From: Isochrysis galbana
Taxonomy: Eukaryota > Haptophyta > Isochrysidales > Isochrysidaceae
Length of the DNA: 64,000 nucleotides
NCBI GenBank assembly: GCA_018136815.1
Contig: CM030936.1
Coordinates: 454,831 to 518,830, forward strand
Direction: 5' to 3'
The translations under genes and the position numbers were made by a program. How positions within the stretch are numbered: the first letter of the stretch is position 1; the number at the start of each line of letters is the position of its first letter. This document shows, in pieces, positions 10,523 to 19,166 of the stretch. A model generated the notes under the pieces. That model did not search any database and was not told the DNA's origin. It worked only from the letters and a program-made list of their open reading frames with translations.

Positions 10523-11188
10523 TCAGTCCTCGCCGCCCTCACTGGTGTGTTTGCCAATGTAGCTGCCGTCCTCCGTGTTGATCAGGATGACGTCACCTGT
10601 TGCGACGAAGTGAGGCACACGGACCTTGACGCCGTTGACGAGCGTTGCAGGCTTCGAATTGTCGCTCTTCCCTTCCCGACTGCCGGCGCGCGTCTCGATC
10701 ACCTCGTACGCTGCGCGCGGTGGCAGGACGAGCTCGAGCGGCACGCCATTGTGGTTGCGCACTCGCACAGCCATACCCTCTTGAAGCCATGGAGCCCGGT
10801 CACCGAATGCAGCGAGCGGCACCTCGATTTGCTCGAAGGTCTCCTGATGCATCAGATGGGCGGTGGCACCCTCAAGGTAGAGGACTGTGTACCCCTGCGG
10901 CGAGTCGAGCTCGACCGTCTCGACAGGCTCTGAGGAGCGGAACTTGTGCGGCACAACAGTCATCTCCTGGACGCATCGCATTTTGGCCTGCACGTATGCG
11001 ACGCCCTTCCCCGGCTTGACGTGTTGCAGCTCGATCACACGCAACACGCGCTCGGGCCGCTGTCCAGGCACTGCTGAGCCCGCCACAAGCGCGCCCTTCA
11101 CCAGCTCATTCGCAACCACTCGGCCGAAGCGGCGCGGCGGCGCCAGTGCGGCCGGTGCGCGGCCCGGGAGGAAGATCCGGCCAAGCAT
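10523..11188 (-). CDS. Organellar translation elongation factor P
   Basis: The 221-residue product matches EF-P over its three beta-barrel domains: VANELVKGALV, ELQHVKPGKGVAYVQAKMR (the loop around the modified Lys/Arg of EF-P), FRSSEPVETVELDSPQGYTVLY, FEQIEVPLAAFGDRAPWLQEGM and ATLVNGVKVRVPHFVATGDVILINTEDGSYI. Bacterial EF-P is about 188 residues; the extra N-terminus MLGRIFLPGRAPAALAPPRR is basic and hydroxyl-poor, compatible with a mitochondrial presequence, though plastid import cannot be excluded. EF-P relieves ribosome stalling at polyproline. The start is the first ATG of a frame that is open further upstream. Single exon. The gene lies between two inverted copies of repeat B. Confidence 0.85.
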   Translation of the reverse strand: MLGRIFLPGRAPAALAPPRRFGRVVANELVKGALVAGSAVPGQRPERVLRVIELQHVKPGKGVAYVQAKMRCVQEMTVVPHKFRSSEPVETVELDSPQGYTVLYLEGATAHLMHQETFEQIEVPLAAFGDRAPWLQEGMAVRVRNHNGVPLELVLPPRAAYEVIETRAGSREGKSDNSKPATLVNGVKVRVPHFVATGDVILINTEDGSYIGKHTSEGGED

Positions 11189-11567
11189 CCGCGCACGAGC
11201 GGCGCAGACGGGCGAGACAGAGAACTTTCCCCAACCAGGGACTATCGACAGTGCGCGCACCGACGGGAAGAGGCCGGAGCAAGGGCCGAGGGCCGAGGGA
11301 GGCAAGTGCCGACGGCGATGCCGTCGCGAACCACCAGAAACTTACCCCGATAGGCTTCTTCTCCGCCCGCTTTCACACCTGGGCAAGCTGATTCTCTCGC
11401 TTCGTTCTGCACATTCACTCGTTACACAGTCGGCGGCGGTCCAATAATGATAACGGTCGATAATGGTGACCGTTATGACAGCAATAAAATAGGAAAAAAT
11501 CTGACGATTCTGGGTTCTACTCTCCTATCGACTCAGCACCATCTACCTCTCTATCACGCAACGCCCA
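11189..11567 (-). promoter_or_regulatory. Upstream region of the EF-P gene
   Basis: About 380 bases from the start codon to the next mobile element. It contains an AT-rich stretch with a small inverted motif (GATAACGGTC / GACCGTTAT around 11447-11478). A promoter is expected here; no specific box can be named. Confidence 0.3.
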
Positions 11568-11750
11568 AACTAAGTTTATACTTAGTTCACATGGGGATGC
11601 GCCTCGTGCCCTCCCCCTCCCCCTCCCCCTGCCCGCCGGACCCCGGGCTCCAACTCTCAACGCTCCGACTCCAACTCCACTTCGGGGGGGCCATCGGTCG
11701 GCGCGGGCCCGACGACACTTCACACTTCGGCATTTAGTGCTTTAGCTGGC
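11568..11750 (+). mobile_element. 5' end of LINE-derived element (copy f)
   Basis: It begins with the perfect 8-bp stem AACTAAGT-TTAT-ACTTAGTT (11568-11587), then CACATGGGG and a second GC hairpin with CGCCTCGTG in its top. It is followed by a C-rich body. The 3' end was not located. Confidence 0.65.
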
Positions 11751-11959
11751 TCGGACACCGGGTTGAGGAGCAAGAAGGCCTTGCGCGGCGCGTCCGGGCG
11801 CCGGCCGGCCGGCCGGGCGTCAATGATGTGGCGCATCAGTACTGATATCTGATATCTGATATTGATATTATCAAGTTTTATACCAGCATCATCCCACCTC
11901 GAGCTGATAACTGATAGCTGAAATCAGTTGTCAGTTGTTAGCAGCTTGGAGAAACTAAA
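11751..11959. other. AT/GC-alternating spacer
   Basis: Contains GCCGGCCGGCCGGCCGGG at about 11800 and a cluster of GATATCTGATATC palindromes at 11843-11865. No coding sequence seen. Confidence 0.3.
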
Positions 11960-12172
11960 AAAATATTCTTGAAGGTGTGCCCGCTATGCTGTATGCTGTA
12001 TGCTGCTACTAGCACTGCTACTGACTCACACTCCTCCGGTATCACACTCGACACTCGCCATCGCCTAAACCCCACACTCTCACCCCCGCTCCCGCTACCG
12101 ACCCTACGGGGGGTGGGCCCGCGTGCACTACGACGGGCCAGGCGGGTGGGGGGCGGACTGGGACAGGCCTGT
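11960..12172 (-). repeat. Dispersed repeat B, right copy of the inverted pair
   Basis: Reverse complement of 9415-9597 with small indels. Both lose similarity immediately outside CTTCAAGAATATT, which suggests a real repeat end. Confidence 0.65.
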
Positions 12173-13041
12173 CAGCTAAATTCCGTAAACAACACGTAGG
12201 TCGGTCCGCCCCACTGGGTTTTCCCCCATTGTAACTTGTGGAGAGTTATAATGGGAGCCGGGGGTTTGCGAGGGGGGAGATTTGTAGGGATGCATATGTG
12301 TATGTGTCTGTGCCACCACTTCAAGGCGTGCGGGCAAGTGCGCTGAGGGGTGTCGTGATAGTACCGGGCTAGTGGGAGTAGTGGTACTAACGCTCAGTTG
12401 TTTTGTAGGCGATGGCGTGAGTCGGTACCGTGAGTGCGTGGTGCTATAGCTATATATAGCCAGCGGTAGTAGCCATAATCTATAATCTTCGGGTGTGTAT
12501 TTTTAGGACAAAATAATATTCGAAAGCGAAAGCGTCGTCAAAATTTTGATCAAAATTTAGGTGCCCAACCCTCAAATTTTGACAACAAAATTTGGGCCCT
12601 TCCAAAACAAAACTTACCTCATAGCTCATAGCTCATAGCCAAGGGGGGGGCTTATTTATTTCTCGCTTCGTCAGTCAGCGCCATATCACATATCTAATAT
12701 CATATTTAATATCTATGTCATATCGACCTTTATTTCGGAAAAAAGTAGTTTTGATTGCGGGTTCCACGTTCGGCGTGGGGAGGGGGAGTCTCCTGAGTTT
12801 GCATTCGCTGTGGATAATCGCTTGGTCACGGTCCTGATGACAAAAACGACCACCGCTACGAGCGCGGCGACTACCCCATCCGTGCGGCAGAAGGGCGGCG
12901 GGGTGGGATGGGGAGGTGGGGGCGGGGCGGGGTGGCGAGAGGAGGGTGAAGTCATTACGCGATTCCAATTGAAGCGCAATAGCACCCGTGACAAGTTCAG
13001 GTACGAATACAAGTGTTGCAATATGGGAGCTGACCTGACCC
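12173..13041. other. Repeat-rich spacer, no gene recognised
   Basis: Holds AT-rich stretches with repeated AAATTTTGA words (12540-12600), a triplicated ATAGCTC run (12620-12640), and a G-rich strand at 12890-12950. The minus-strand frames here are short and low-complexity. Confidence 0.35.
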
Positions 13042-13989
13042 CTAACTCCGAACAACACGAATTTGGACCCCTCCCCCCCCAAAAAGTGGCCGTGAATAAC
13101 AAATGGCGAAGATTTTTTCCGTTTCATGCTCATAATGACACATAGAGACCTTGCCTTGTCTCTCCTTTACCATGACTCTCCTCTCACACCTGAGACGGGA
13201 GACCCGGGTATTGCACTCATTGAAGACGATCCTTTCAAGACAAGTGTGAGAAGAGGATTCTACAGAGGCATCCTTCGTCGACCCTGGCGGCTGCGCGGCG
13301 GCCACGAGGAGGCAGCTGGAAGTGCTCGCGTTTTCTAATCCGGCTGTCCACGAGTGGTTGCATTCAACGTTGTGCCTGTCAAGGATAGTGTTCTCCCAGG
13401 ATTCCTTGTTCCAGTCAGTCGCCACGGTACGAGCGAGGGCGTGCTCGCGGGGGGGCTCATGGTAGGGTGAGGCTGGAAGAAACCGGAGGGAAAGGAGACC
13501 AAATGAAGGCAAGCCGCCTGCCTCGTAGTGGATGATGTGACGATTCGACACGGGTGACGACCTCGAGCGTCCGGACGCCTCGAGGGCTCTAAGAATAGAT
13601 GCTGAGGGATGGATTTTGGGGTCATTCGATGTGGATTTGTTGTTTTGCCACCCTTGAACTGTCGAGTGCGGGCGGTTCTGGCTGTGGCTGTCACTGAAGT
13701 TGTTGAGTGATTTGGCCATATGGTCCAGGTCCCACCACTTGGAGGAGCGTGTGGCGCGTTCGGCGGCCGCTGAGTCGAAGAAAAGATTTTCAACGAATTT
13801 GTCGAGTTTATTCGTTGTGGTGTTGTACCCTTGAGCGGCGTCGTCGAGCGCGCTATGGTTGTAGAAGTTGGAGTGGTCTCTCGCCGGGGGTACCACGTTA
13901 GAAATTGTAGTCTTGTAAGAGATCTTGTTGGCTAGCATCCCTAGCCACATACACCGGACGAGCCATGCGCCAACCGCGCACACCCCCAT
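13042..13989 (-). CDS. Hypothetical ORF, possible decayed element protein
   Basis: Over 300 codons stay open from an ATG at 13989. The product is rich in Asn, Ser, His and Trp (KLDKFVENLFFDSAAAERAT, SSKWWDLDHMAKSLNNFSD, ATDWNKESWENTILDRHNVE) and looks more protein-like than random GC-rich frames. The first 25 codons lie inside the dispersed repeat 13921-14062, whose other copy at 32755 has no such ORF, so the true start may be elsewhere. No domain recognised. It could be part of a retroelement or a lineage-specific gene. Confidence 0.3.
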   Translation of the reverse strand: MGVCAVGAWLVRCMWLGMLANKISYKTTISNVVPPARDHSNFYNHSALDDAAQGYNTTTNKLDKFVENLFFDSAAAERATRSSKWWDLDHMAKSLNNFSDSHSQNRPHSTVQGWQNNKSTSNDPKIHPSASILRALEASGRSRSSPVSNRHIIHYEAGGLPSFGLLSLRFLPASPYHEPPREHALARTVATDWNKESWENTILDRHNVECNHSWTAGLENASTSSCLLVAAAQPPGSTKDASVESSSHTCLERIVFNECNTRVSRLRCERRVMVKERQGKVSMCHYEHETEKIFAICYSRPLFGGGGVQIRVVRS

Positions 13990-14062
13990 CGCGGGGGAGG
14001 GGCTCCGTTGCCGATGAGGCACGGTCCCTCAGCACTAGGATTAAACTAGGACAATAAGAAAA
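13921..14062 (+). repeat. Dispersed repeat E, copy 1
   Basis: TCTTGTTGGCTAGCATC ... CCAACCGCGCACACCCCC ... GTTGCCGATGAGG ... GAAAACTCT is shared with 32756-32945 in the same orientation, about 80 percent by eye with one longer insertion there. Ends are approximate. Confidence 0.65.
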
Positions 14063-14157
14063 CTCTGACAGAGCGAGAGGAGTGAGGAGAGGGAAGAGAG
14101 AGGAGAGAGGAGAGGACGAGAGACGGAAGAGGGGGGAGAGAGAAGAGATCAAAGAGG

Positions 14158-16161
14158 ATGGCAGGAGACAGGTGGAGAGACGGAGAGAGAGGGGAGAGGG
14201 CGAGGCCGATGGACGGCTCGTCGACGGCCGTCAGCGCTCCGGTCGGCGCGCGCGCGGCGGCGAGCGGCTGTGCGGCGGTGGGTTGGCGGCCGACGGTCCA
14301 CGTCTCACCCGATGGGGACGATCGCGCGCCAGGAACCTCGCTTTCCACGTCGCTCTCCACTCTCTCTGCAGCGAGAGACTTCGCTCGTGCGGTGGGTTCG
14401 CCGCTCATTTGCGTCCACGAGGGAGTCTACCGGCTGAAGCAGACGCTCGAACTAGGAGAGGCGGACGCTGGCGTGACTTGGAGGGCCGATGGGGACGTCC
14501 GAATCCACGGCGGACCGCGCATCGCCGGATGGATCCCGGTCGAGCAGAACGCAACCGGAGTGCACCTTGTGCGAGCACCTGCGCCGCCGGATGCGCAGGA
14601 CCGCCATCTCTTCGTCAACGGCAGGCGCGCAACACGGACGCGGATGAGGGAGGCAGAGGCGGCGGCGCTTTTTAACGGTGCCAACATGACGGACGACGGC
14701 TTCCAACTCGTCGCCGCGCCAGTTGGCGGCGCGCGCCTGCCTTCAGGCGCGGAGCTCGTCTACCCTCAGAGCACCTCGCCATGGACCGAGCCACGCTGTG
14801 CGGTCGTGCGTGCCAACGCGACGTTTGTCGAGATGGCGCAGCCGTGCTGGAGAAACCTGGTGCATAAGGCGTGCGGACAGGGCGCTAAGGGACCGCCCGT
14901 CCGCATCAACGCCTCTTCCTTCACGCGTGCGCATCCCACCTCCGCAGTGCTCCGGCCGCGTGCAATTGGCGCGCCCACGGAGGGCCGCGGGTACGTCGAG
15001 AATGTGGGGTGGGAGGCGATCCGCGCGGTCGGCGAGTGGGCACTCGGCACCGATGGCTACATTTACTACGCACCACGCGACGCCGATGGTGAGGTGGGTG
15101 AGGCCATCGGACTGGAGGCAGTGATGCCCAAGCTCGAGGTACTTGTCCGTATCAAAGGCACTGCGAATGTCTCCTTCTCGGGCTTCGCGTTTGAGTACGC
15201 TACCTGGCGGCGCCCGAGTGGCGGTGAGGGCTTTGTCGAGCAGCAGGTGGGTTGCGCGCCGCTGGGTGACGACCCAAGGAACCACGACTGCGACGCGGAC
15301 GAGGTGTGGTCGTGGAAGACGCCTGGGAACGTGCGCGTGGTCAGTTCGCAAGCCATCGCGTTTCTTGGTTGCAGGTTTGCGCATCTCGGCGGCGTAGCAC
15401 TCGATCTGACCTCCTCCTCAGAGTGCAAGATCGAAGGGTGCGTTCTGCGCGACATATCCGCGTCTGCCGTCCAGATTGGCGGCTTCCGTGACCCGCGCGG
15501 CGCCTGGCGAGACCGCGGCAACACCGTGCGCGACTGCCTGATCGAGGGCGCGGCCGCCGAATTCTCTGGTGCGGTCGGCGTCAATGTGGGCTACACCGTC
15601 GGCACCGTGGTGGAGCACAACACTCTGCACGCGCTCAGTTTCAGTGCCATCTCGGTCGGATGGGGATGGAACCGGCACGCATGCGCCGGCTGCTCCGACT
15701 CGCGCGACAATCTCGTGCACGCCAACCGGATCCACGACTACAAGCGGCGGCTCAATGATGGCGGAGCCATCTACATGCTCGGCCCGCAAAATGGCAGCCT
15801 GGTGAGCGACAATTACATCTCGCACCAGGGCACCGCCAGCTGTGGCGCGCTCTACCCGGACGAGGGTTCGGCCTACTCCCGCTGGCGGCGCAACGTCGTC
15901 ACTGACATTGGCAACTCGAGTTGGCTCCACATCTGGACGCCAACGATCCATAATGTCACGGTCGAGGCCAACTATGCTGATACACCGCGACTGCTAAATG
16001 CGGGGATGGACTGCCCAATGTTGGACAACGTTGTGTTTGAGCCGGGTCGGCCCCCGCCCGAGGCGCGTGTGATAATGCGGGCGGCCGGGACGCGGTGGGG
16101 CACGTCTAGGAAGGTTAAGAGTGAGAGTGAGCCGAGGCCGGCGAGCGCGGCGGTGGCGTAG
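14158..16161 (+). CDS. Right-handed parallel beta-helix protein, GH141-like
   Basis: A single-exon frame of 667 codons. The N-terminal module starts at about residue 45 with VHVSPDGDDRAPGTS, LSTLSAARDFAR and VHEGVYRLKQTLEL, followed by IHGGPRIAGWIPV and RHLFVNGRRATRTRM. This order is characteristic of parallel beta-helix polysaccharide-active enzymes such as family GH141. The C-terminal half shows helix rungs with Asn/Asp stacks (GNVRVVSSQAIAFLGCRFAH, NTVRDCLIEGAAAEF, NLVHANRIHDYKRRLNDGGA, GSLVSDNYISHQGTASC). Several N-x-S/T sites suggest secretion, but no clear signal peptide follows the first ATG; an upstream exon or the second ATG at 14209 is possible. The substrate is unknown. It ends in a charged, Ala-rich tail. 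Confidence 0.7.
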   Translation: MAGDRWRDGERGERARPMDGSSTAVSAPVGARAAASGCAAVGWRPTVHVSPDGDDRAPGTSLSTSLSTLSAARDFARAVGSPLICVHEGVYRLKQTLELGEADAGVTWRADGDVRIHGGPRIAGWIPVEQNATGVHLVRAPAPPDAQDRHLFVNGRRATRTRMREAEAAALFNGANMTDDGFQLVAAPVGGARLPSGAELVYPQSTSPWTEPRCAVVRANATFVEMAQPCWRNLVHKACGQGAKGPPVRINASSFTRAHPTSAVLRPRAIGAPTEGRGYVENVGWEAIRAVGEWALGTDGYIYYAPRDADGEVGEAIGLEAVMPKLEVLVRIKGTANVSFSGFAFEYATWRRPSGGEGFVEQQVGCAPLGDDPRNHDCDADEVWSWKTPGNVRVVSSQAIAFLGCRFAHLGGVALDLTSSSECKIEGCVLRDISASAVQIGGFRDPRGAWRDRGNTVRDCLIEGAAAEFSGAVGVNVGYTVGTVVEHNTLHALSFSAISVGWGWNRHACAGCSDSRDNLVHANRIHDYKRRLNDGGAIYMLGPQNGSLVSDNYISHQGTASCGALYPDEGSAYSRWRRNVVTDIGNSSWLHIWTPTIHNVTVEANYADTPRLLNAGMDCPMLDNVVFEPGRPPPEARVIMRAAGTRWGTSRKVKSESEPRPASAAVA

Positions 16162-16820
16162 CGCAGTGCGTGCGCACTAGCGTGAGGCGGCGCATCACGC
16201 GGCACGCGGTCGGCACACCGTGTTGGGGACACGTGCACATGCAAGGCGGATGGGGGGGAAACGTCTTAAGATTGGGGGCTATATCGCCTAGTACTAACAT
16301 GTCACGGCCTCTATCCGCCACTTCTATGACACCGCCCTTCCGTCCCTTGTTCCCGCTACCCTACCCTTTCCCCTTCACCCATTCTTTCCTTGGTCTTGGT
16401 TACCGGGGTGCGGCCCGTGTACACTACAGCGGGTCCGTTTCCAGGGAATCCGCTTCCATCGGCACCCAATGGCCATTGTGGGGCATGCGGCAGTAGGAAG
16501 TCTTCGGAGGGGCTGACGGGCTCAAGCTCAAGCCCGTCAGCAAAGGAAGGTGGGAAGGTGGGCTTGGGCGAGGGCGAGGGCACGGCGTCGAAAGGGACAT
16601 CGAGCGAGCGGCGAAAGGCGAGGGCGAGCGAGGGGAGGGCGCTAGAGGGCTGTGGTGGCAAGGGCTGGCGAGGCGAGAAGAGACTGTAGGGTGTGAGTGG
16701 TAGACGAGCGAGATGACGAGAGCGAGAGCGGCGGATGAGCACGACAGACGATTGGACGACGGACACAGACACGGACACCCAGGAAACACTCCGACTCTCA
16801 CCCTACGACATTTTTACAAA
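16162..16820. other. Spacer; weak coding-like frame only
   Basis: Likely 3' UTR of the beta-helix gene, then C/T- and G/A-rich DNA. A Ser/Gly/Lys-rich plus frame at about 16490-16689 (SSSSPSAKEGGKVGLGEGEG) has no recognised domain. Reversed, 16450-16300 loosely resembles dispersed repeat B. Confidence 0.3.
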
Positions 16821-16821
16821 A

Positions 16822-16912
16822 CTCGACTGAAAAAAATTCCATAGTGTTCTTACCGCACTCGCGGCGCATGGAACCACTACTTACACGTAGCATTCTTTCT
16901 ACACCTACTATT
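16822..16912 (-). repeat. LINE 3' tail fragment
   Basis: On the minus strand this reads GTAGAAAGAATGCTACGTG ... GTAGTGGTTCCAT ... GCGAGTGCGGTAAGAA and ends in a T run, matching the end of the tail copy at 59275-59340. Only the last 90 bases are present. Confidence 0.65.
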
Positions 16913-16937
16913 TGAGTACGTTGCCTGATGCACTCAC

Positions 16938-17289
16938 CTTAAGGAGGAGGAGGAGGAGGAGAGGAGGAGCTGCAACTTGGAGCGAGGGGAAGGGGGGAGC
17001 AGTGCCGACCACAAAGGCCTCGCGAGTTATTGAATTCAGTGACGGTGAGGATGAGGAAGAATCTAGCGAGGAGGTGGAGGAAGGGTCCGATAGCAGCAAG
17101 GAGGACGCCAGCAGTGAGGGGCTGATCGACTTCGTTGAGAGAGCTAAGGTGGACGCTAAGCAACAGGCTTGCGCTCGGAAGAGGGCAGCTCTCGGACACA
17201 AGGAAGAGCAGAGGCGAGCTCGGATGAGAAAGCAAAAGCAAGACCTACGGCAAGCTAGAAGGGAGTCCCAAGCCAATTCTAGTGTCTAG
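16938..17289 (+). CDS. Exon-like acidic/basic ORF, C-terminal part
   Basis: The frame reads VIEFSDGEDEEESSEEVEEG, then EGLIDFVERAKVDAKQQA and a basic end rich in Arg and Lys. This strongly biased acidic-then-basic composition is typical of nuclear proteins. There is no in-frame ATG until near the end, so it is either the last exon of a spliced gene (a CTTAAG acceptor at about 16938-16943 is possible) or a relic. The TAG is followed at 17468 by an AATAAA, but that lies in the next element. Function unknown. Confidence 0.35.
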
Positions 17290-17399
17290 TGTGAAGCGTA
17301 GGCGCAGTGCGCACTGTGCACTGTTGACTTTGACTCTTGACCGAGATGTGTCTTGTGTAATAGAAATGCAAGTGTGTGCTTGCGCGCTCGCTTGCATGT

Positions 17400-17430
<31 letters not shown>

Positions 17431-17468
17431 TCATCTTGTTTGTTTGGCCATGTAGCAGGTTTGTTGTA
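17290..17468. other. Spacer with GT and GTGGGT microsatellite
   Basis: Includes (GT)n at 17399-17413 and (GTGG)n to 17430. Its last 20 bases (17449-17468) are the left target-site duplication of the next element. Confidence 0.6.
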
Positions 17469-18337
17469 AATAAAACAATTAATGTTATATCCTAGCCAAC
17501 CCCACTAGCTAATTGGACACAACTTATCCGTCCCGGAATCCCGCCATGCCTGACGAGCCAGGTGTCCGAGTGCTACCGGGGGAAGGGGACACTGCCCCCT
17601 CCCCTCAATATTTGTCCTCCCCCCAGTGCACGCACCGACCCCGCGCACCCCAGCACGTCCTCTCCTCGAGTCCACGCTGGGGGAAAACCCCTTTCGGGTA
17701 AAAACAACGCAGGGGGGGGGGGGGCACTCGTGAATGGGAGCCCAGAAGCGCTAATCTCTCTCGTCGAGGCGAGTGGCCGCGGCGAGCCGCGGCCATTCCC
17801 TCCTGGTTCTGGTGCCCCCGTCTTCTCTTACCCAAACAGGGTGAGAAGACACGTAAACGCCGGAGGGGAGAGCTGCCACTCCCCCCTCCCCTCCCTCTTC
17901 CCTCTTCCTCCTCTCTTCCCTGCGGCTCTGGCCCATGGCGCGCGCCTGCGGCCCCTCTTCAGGTCCCCAGGAGGCCTGCAGGGGCCTGGGAGCACAGCTC
18001 AGGGGGCAGGTGAGGCTGGGGCATGGCCCTGGCCCCTCCTGCCTCTCCCTCGCTGGCTCTCGAGCCCCTGCCGGTCGACAGGAGCTGGCTGGGGGCTCCT
18101 GATGAGGGGGGCCCAGGGGGAGGAGGGGTTGGTCAGAGCGAGAAGCAGGCCAACGCGGGCCGGGGCGTGCGATCTGTGCCCGACTCTCAGGGAGGGTCTG
18201 GGCAGTCTGGGTGAGTCCCCCCTACATGCCAAGAGGCAGCGCAGGGGGGTGGATGGTTCTCGCCCCCCATGAGGGGAGTCGAGAGAGTGGGGGGGGCGCG
18301 AGGCCCCCCTCCATGGCGACCAATCATAAGATTAGTG
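17469..18337 (-). mobile_element. LINE-derived non-autonomous element with 20-bp TSD
   Basis: The 869-bp insertion is flanked by perfect direct repeats CATGTAGCAGGTTTGTTGTA at 17449-17468 and 18338-18357. On the minus strand it begins with the hairpin ACTAATC-TTAT-GATTGGT, then CGCCATGGAGGGGGG and the CCTCGCG-topped GC hairpin, and ends in TAATTGTTTTATT. Its middle shares a CCAGCGAGGGAGAGGCAG block with the element at 57641-58390. It carries no RT, so it depended on a partner LINE. The long, variable-length duplication and the AT-rich tail fit target-primed reverse transcription. Confidence 0.85.
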
Positions 18338-18357
18338 CATGTAGCAGGTTTGTTGTA

Positions 18358-18519
18358 TGCATCGTATACTACTACTTCTTTTGTCGCTATATTCAAATAT
18401 TTTGAATTGTGGCAAATCCATAAACCAATGGTTTGAACTCCGACCGACGGCCGTGCTGAACGAAAGAGGAGAATTAATTAGAACATCAGAACGAGTGTCG
18501 ATTCGTCGATTCGCAGATG
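18358..18519. other. Spacer between two LINE derivatives
   Basis: Right of the target-site duplication the sequence becomes AT-rich and probably pre-insertion DNA or the tail of the next copy. No gene seen. Confidence 0.3.
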
Positions 18520-18828
18520 CGATGACCGCCTGCCTCGCCCTCGCCGGCCTCCCGCGTCCTCCGTGGCCGCTCTGGAGCCACTCTCTGCTTGGCAACCAGG
18601 GGGGGAGAGGGGGGGTCATAGACATAGACCGTCGAGCTGGCCGCTTAGGGCTAGGGCGTGCGATCCGGTCCCAGCCCTCACTCAGGCAGGATCTGGGCGG
18701 GTGTGGCGAGTCCCCCCTGCAAGCCCAAGAACGGCGCAGGGTGGGCGGTTCCCTCCCCCCATCAGGGCGGGCCGGGAGAGGGGCAGGGATCGTGCCCTCC
18801 CCCATGTGAACCAACTATAAAGTTAGTT
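18520..18828 (-). mobile_element. LINE-derived element, copy e
   Basis: On the minus strand the 5' end at 18828 is AACTAACT-TTAT-AGTTGGTT followed by CACATGGGGGAGGGCACGA. The stem differs from copy f, but the change on one arm is matched on the other. Inside, CTGGTTGCCAAGCAGA (minus strand, about 18600) is shared with the copy at 42626. The 3' limit is approximate. Confidence 0.65.
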
Positions 18829-19166
18829 GAAGGGTTGCCCTAACTAAGTGTGCTTGTGTCAGTGGTGAGCATATCTTGCACAGTGCGGGTGGTATGGGTG
18901 TTGCTGGCCACGGCTGCGCGATTGTTCTCAGCGGCACATTATAGACAAACAGCAATCCAAGGCACAGAACAGCAGCAGGAGCACGACCAACAGCACAACT
19001 TACTGACGGCCAGCAACGTCAAAGTCATAGCCACACTTGGGTGGTGGCAAACCTATGTGGCGGCAGTACGGCAAGGACATCATGGCACATTACATCACAT
19101 TTGTGGCAGACGCACACGGCTACTCAACGCCACGGGTCGCGTGGAGGGTGGAGACCTACGCGGGTC
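18829..19166 (-). other. Region downstream of the carrier gene
   Basis: About 340 bases, probably the 3' UTR and terminator of the transporter gene. No gene or repeat recognised. Confidence 0.35.

Noticed and set aside
18105-18125. Hammerhead-like CTGATGAG core in the LINE derivative
   Set aside because: No matching GAAA strand or cleavage-site stem could be found nearby on either strand.
17562-18272. 236-codon plus-strand frame
   Set aside because: Falls entirely inside the LINE-derived element, antisense to it, and is biased by GC content.
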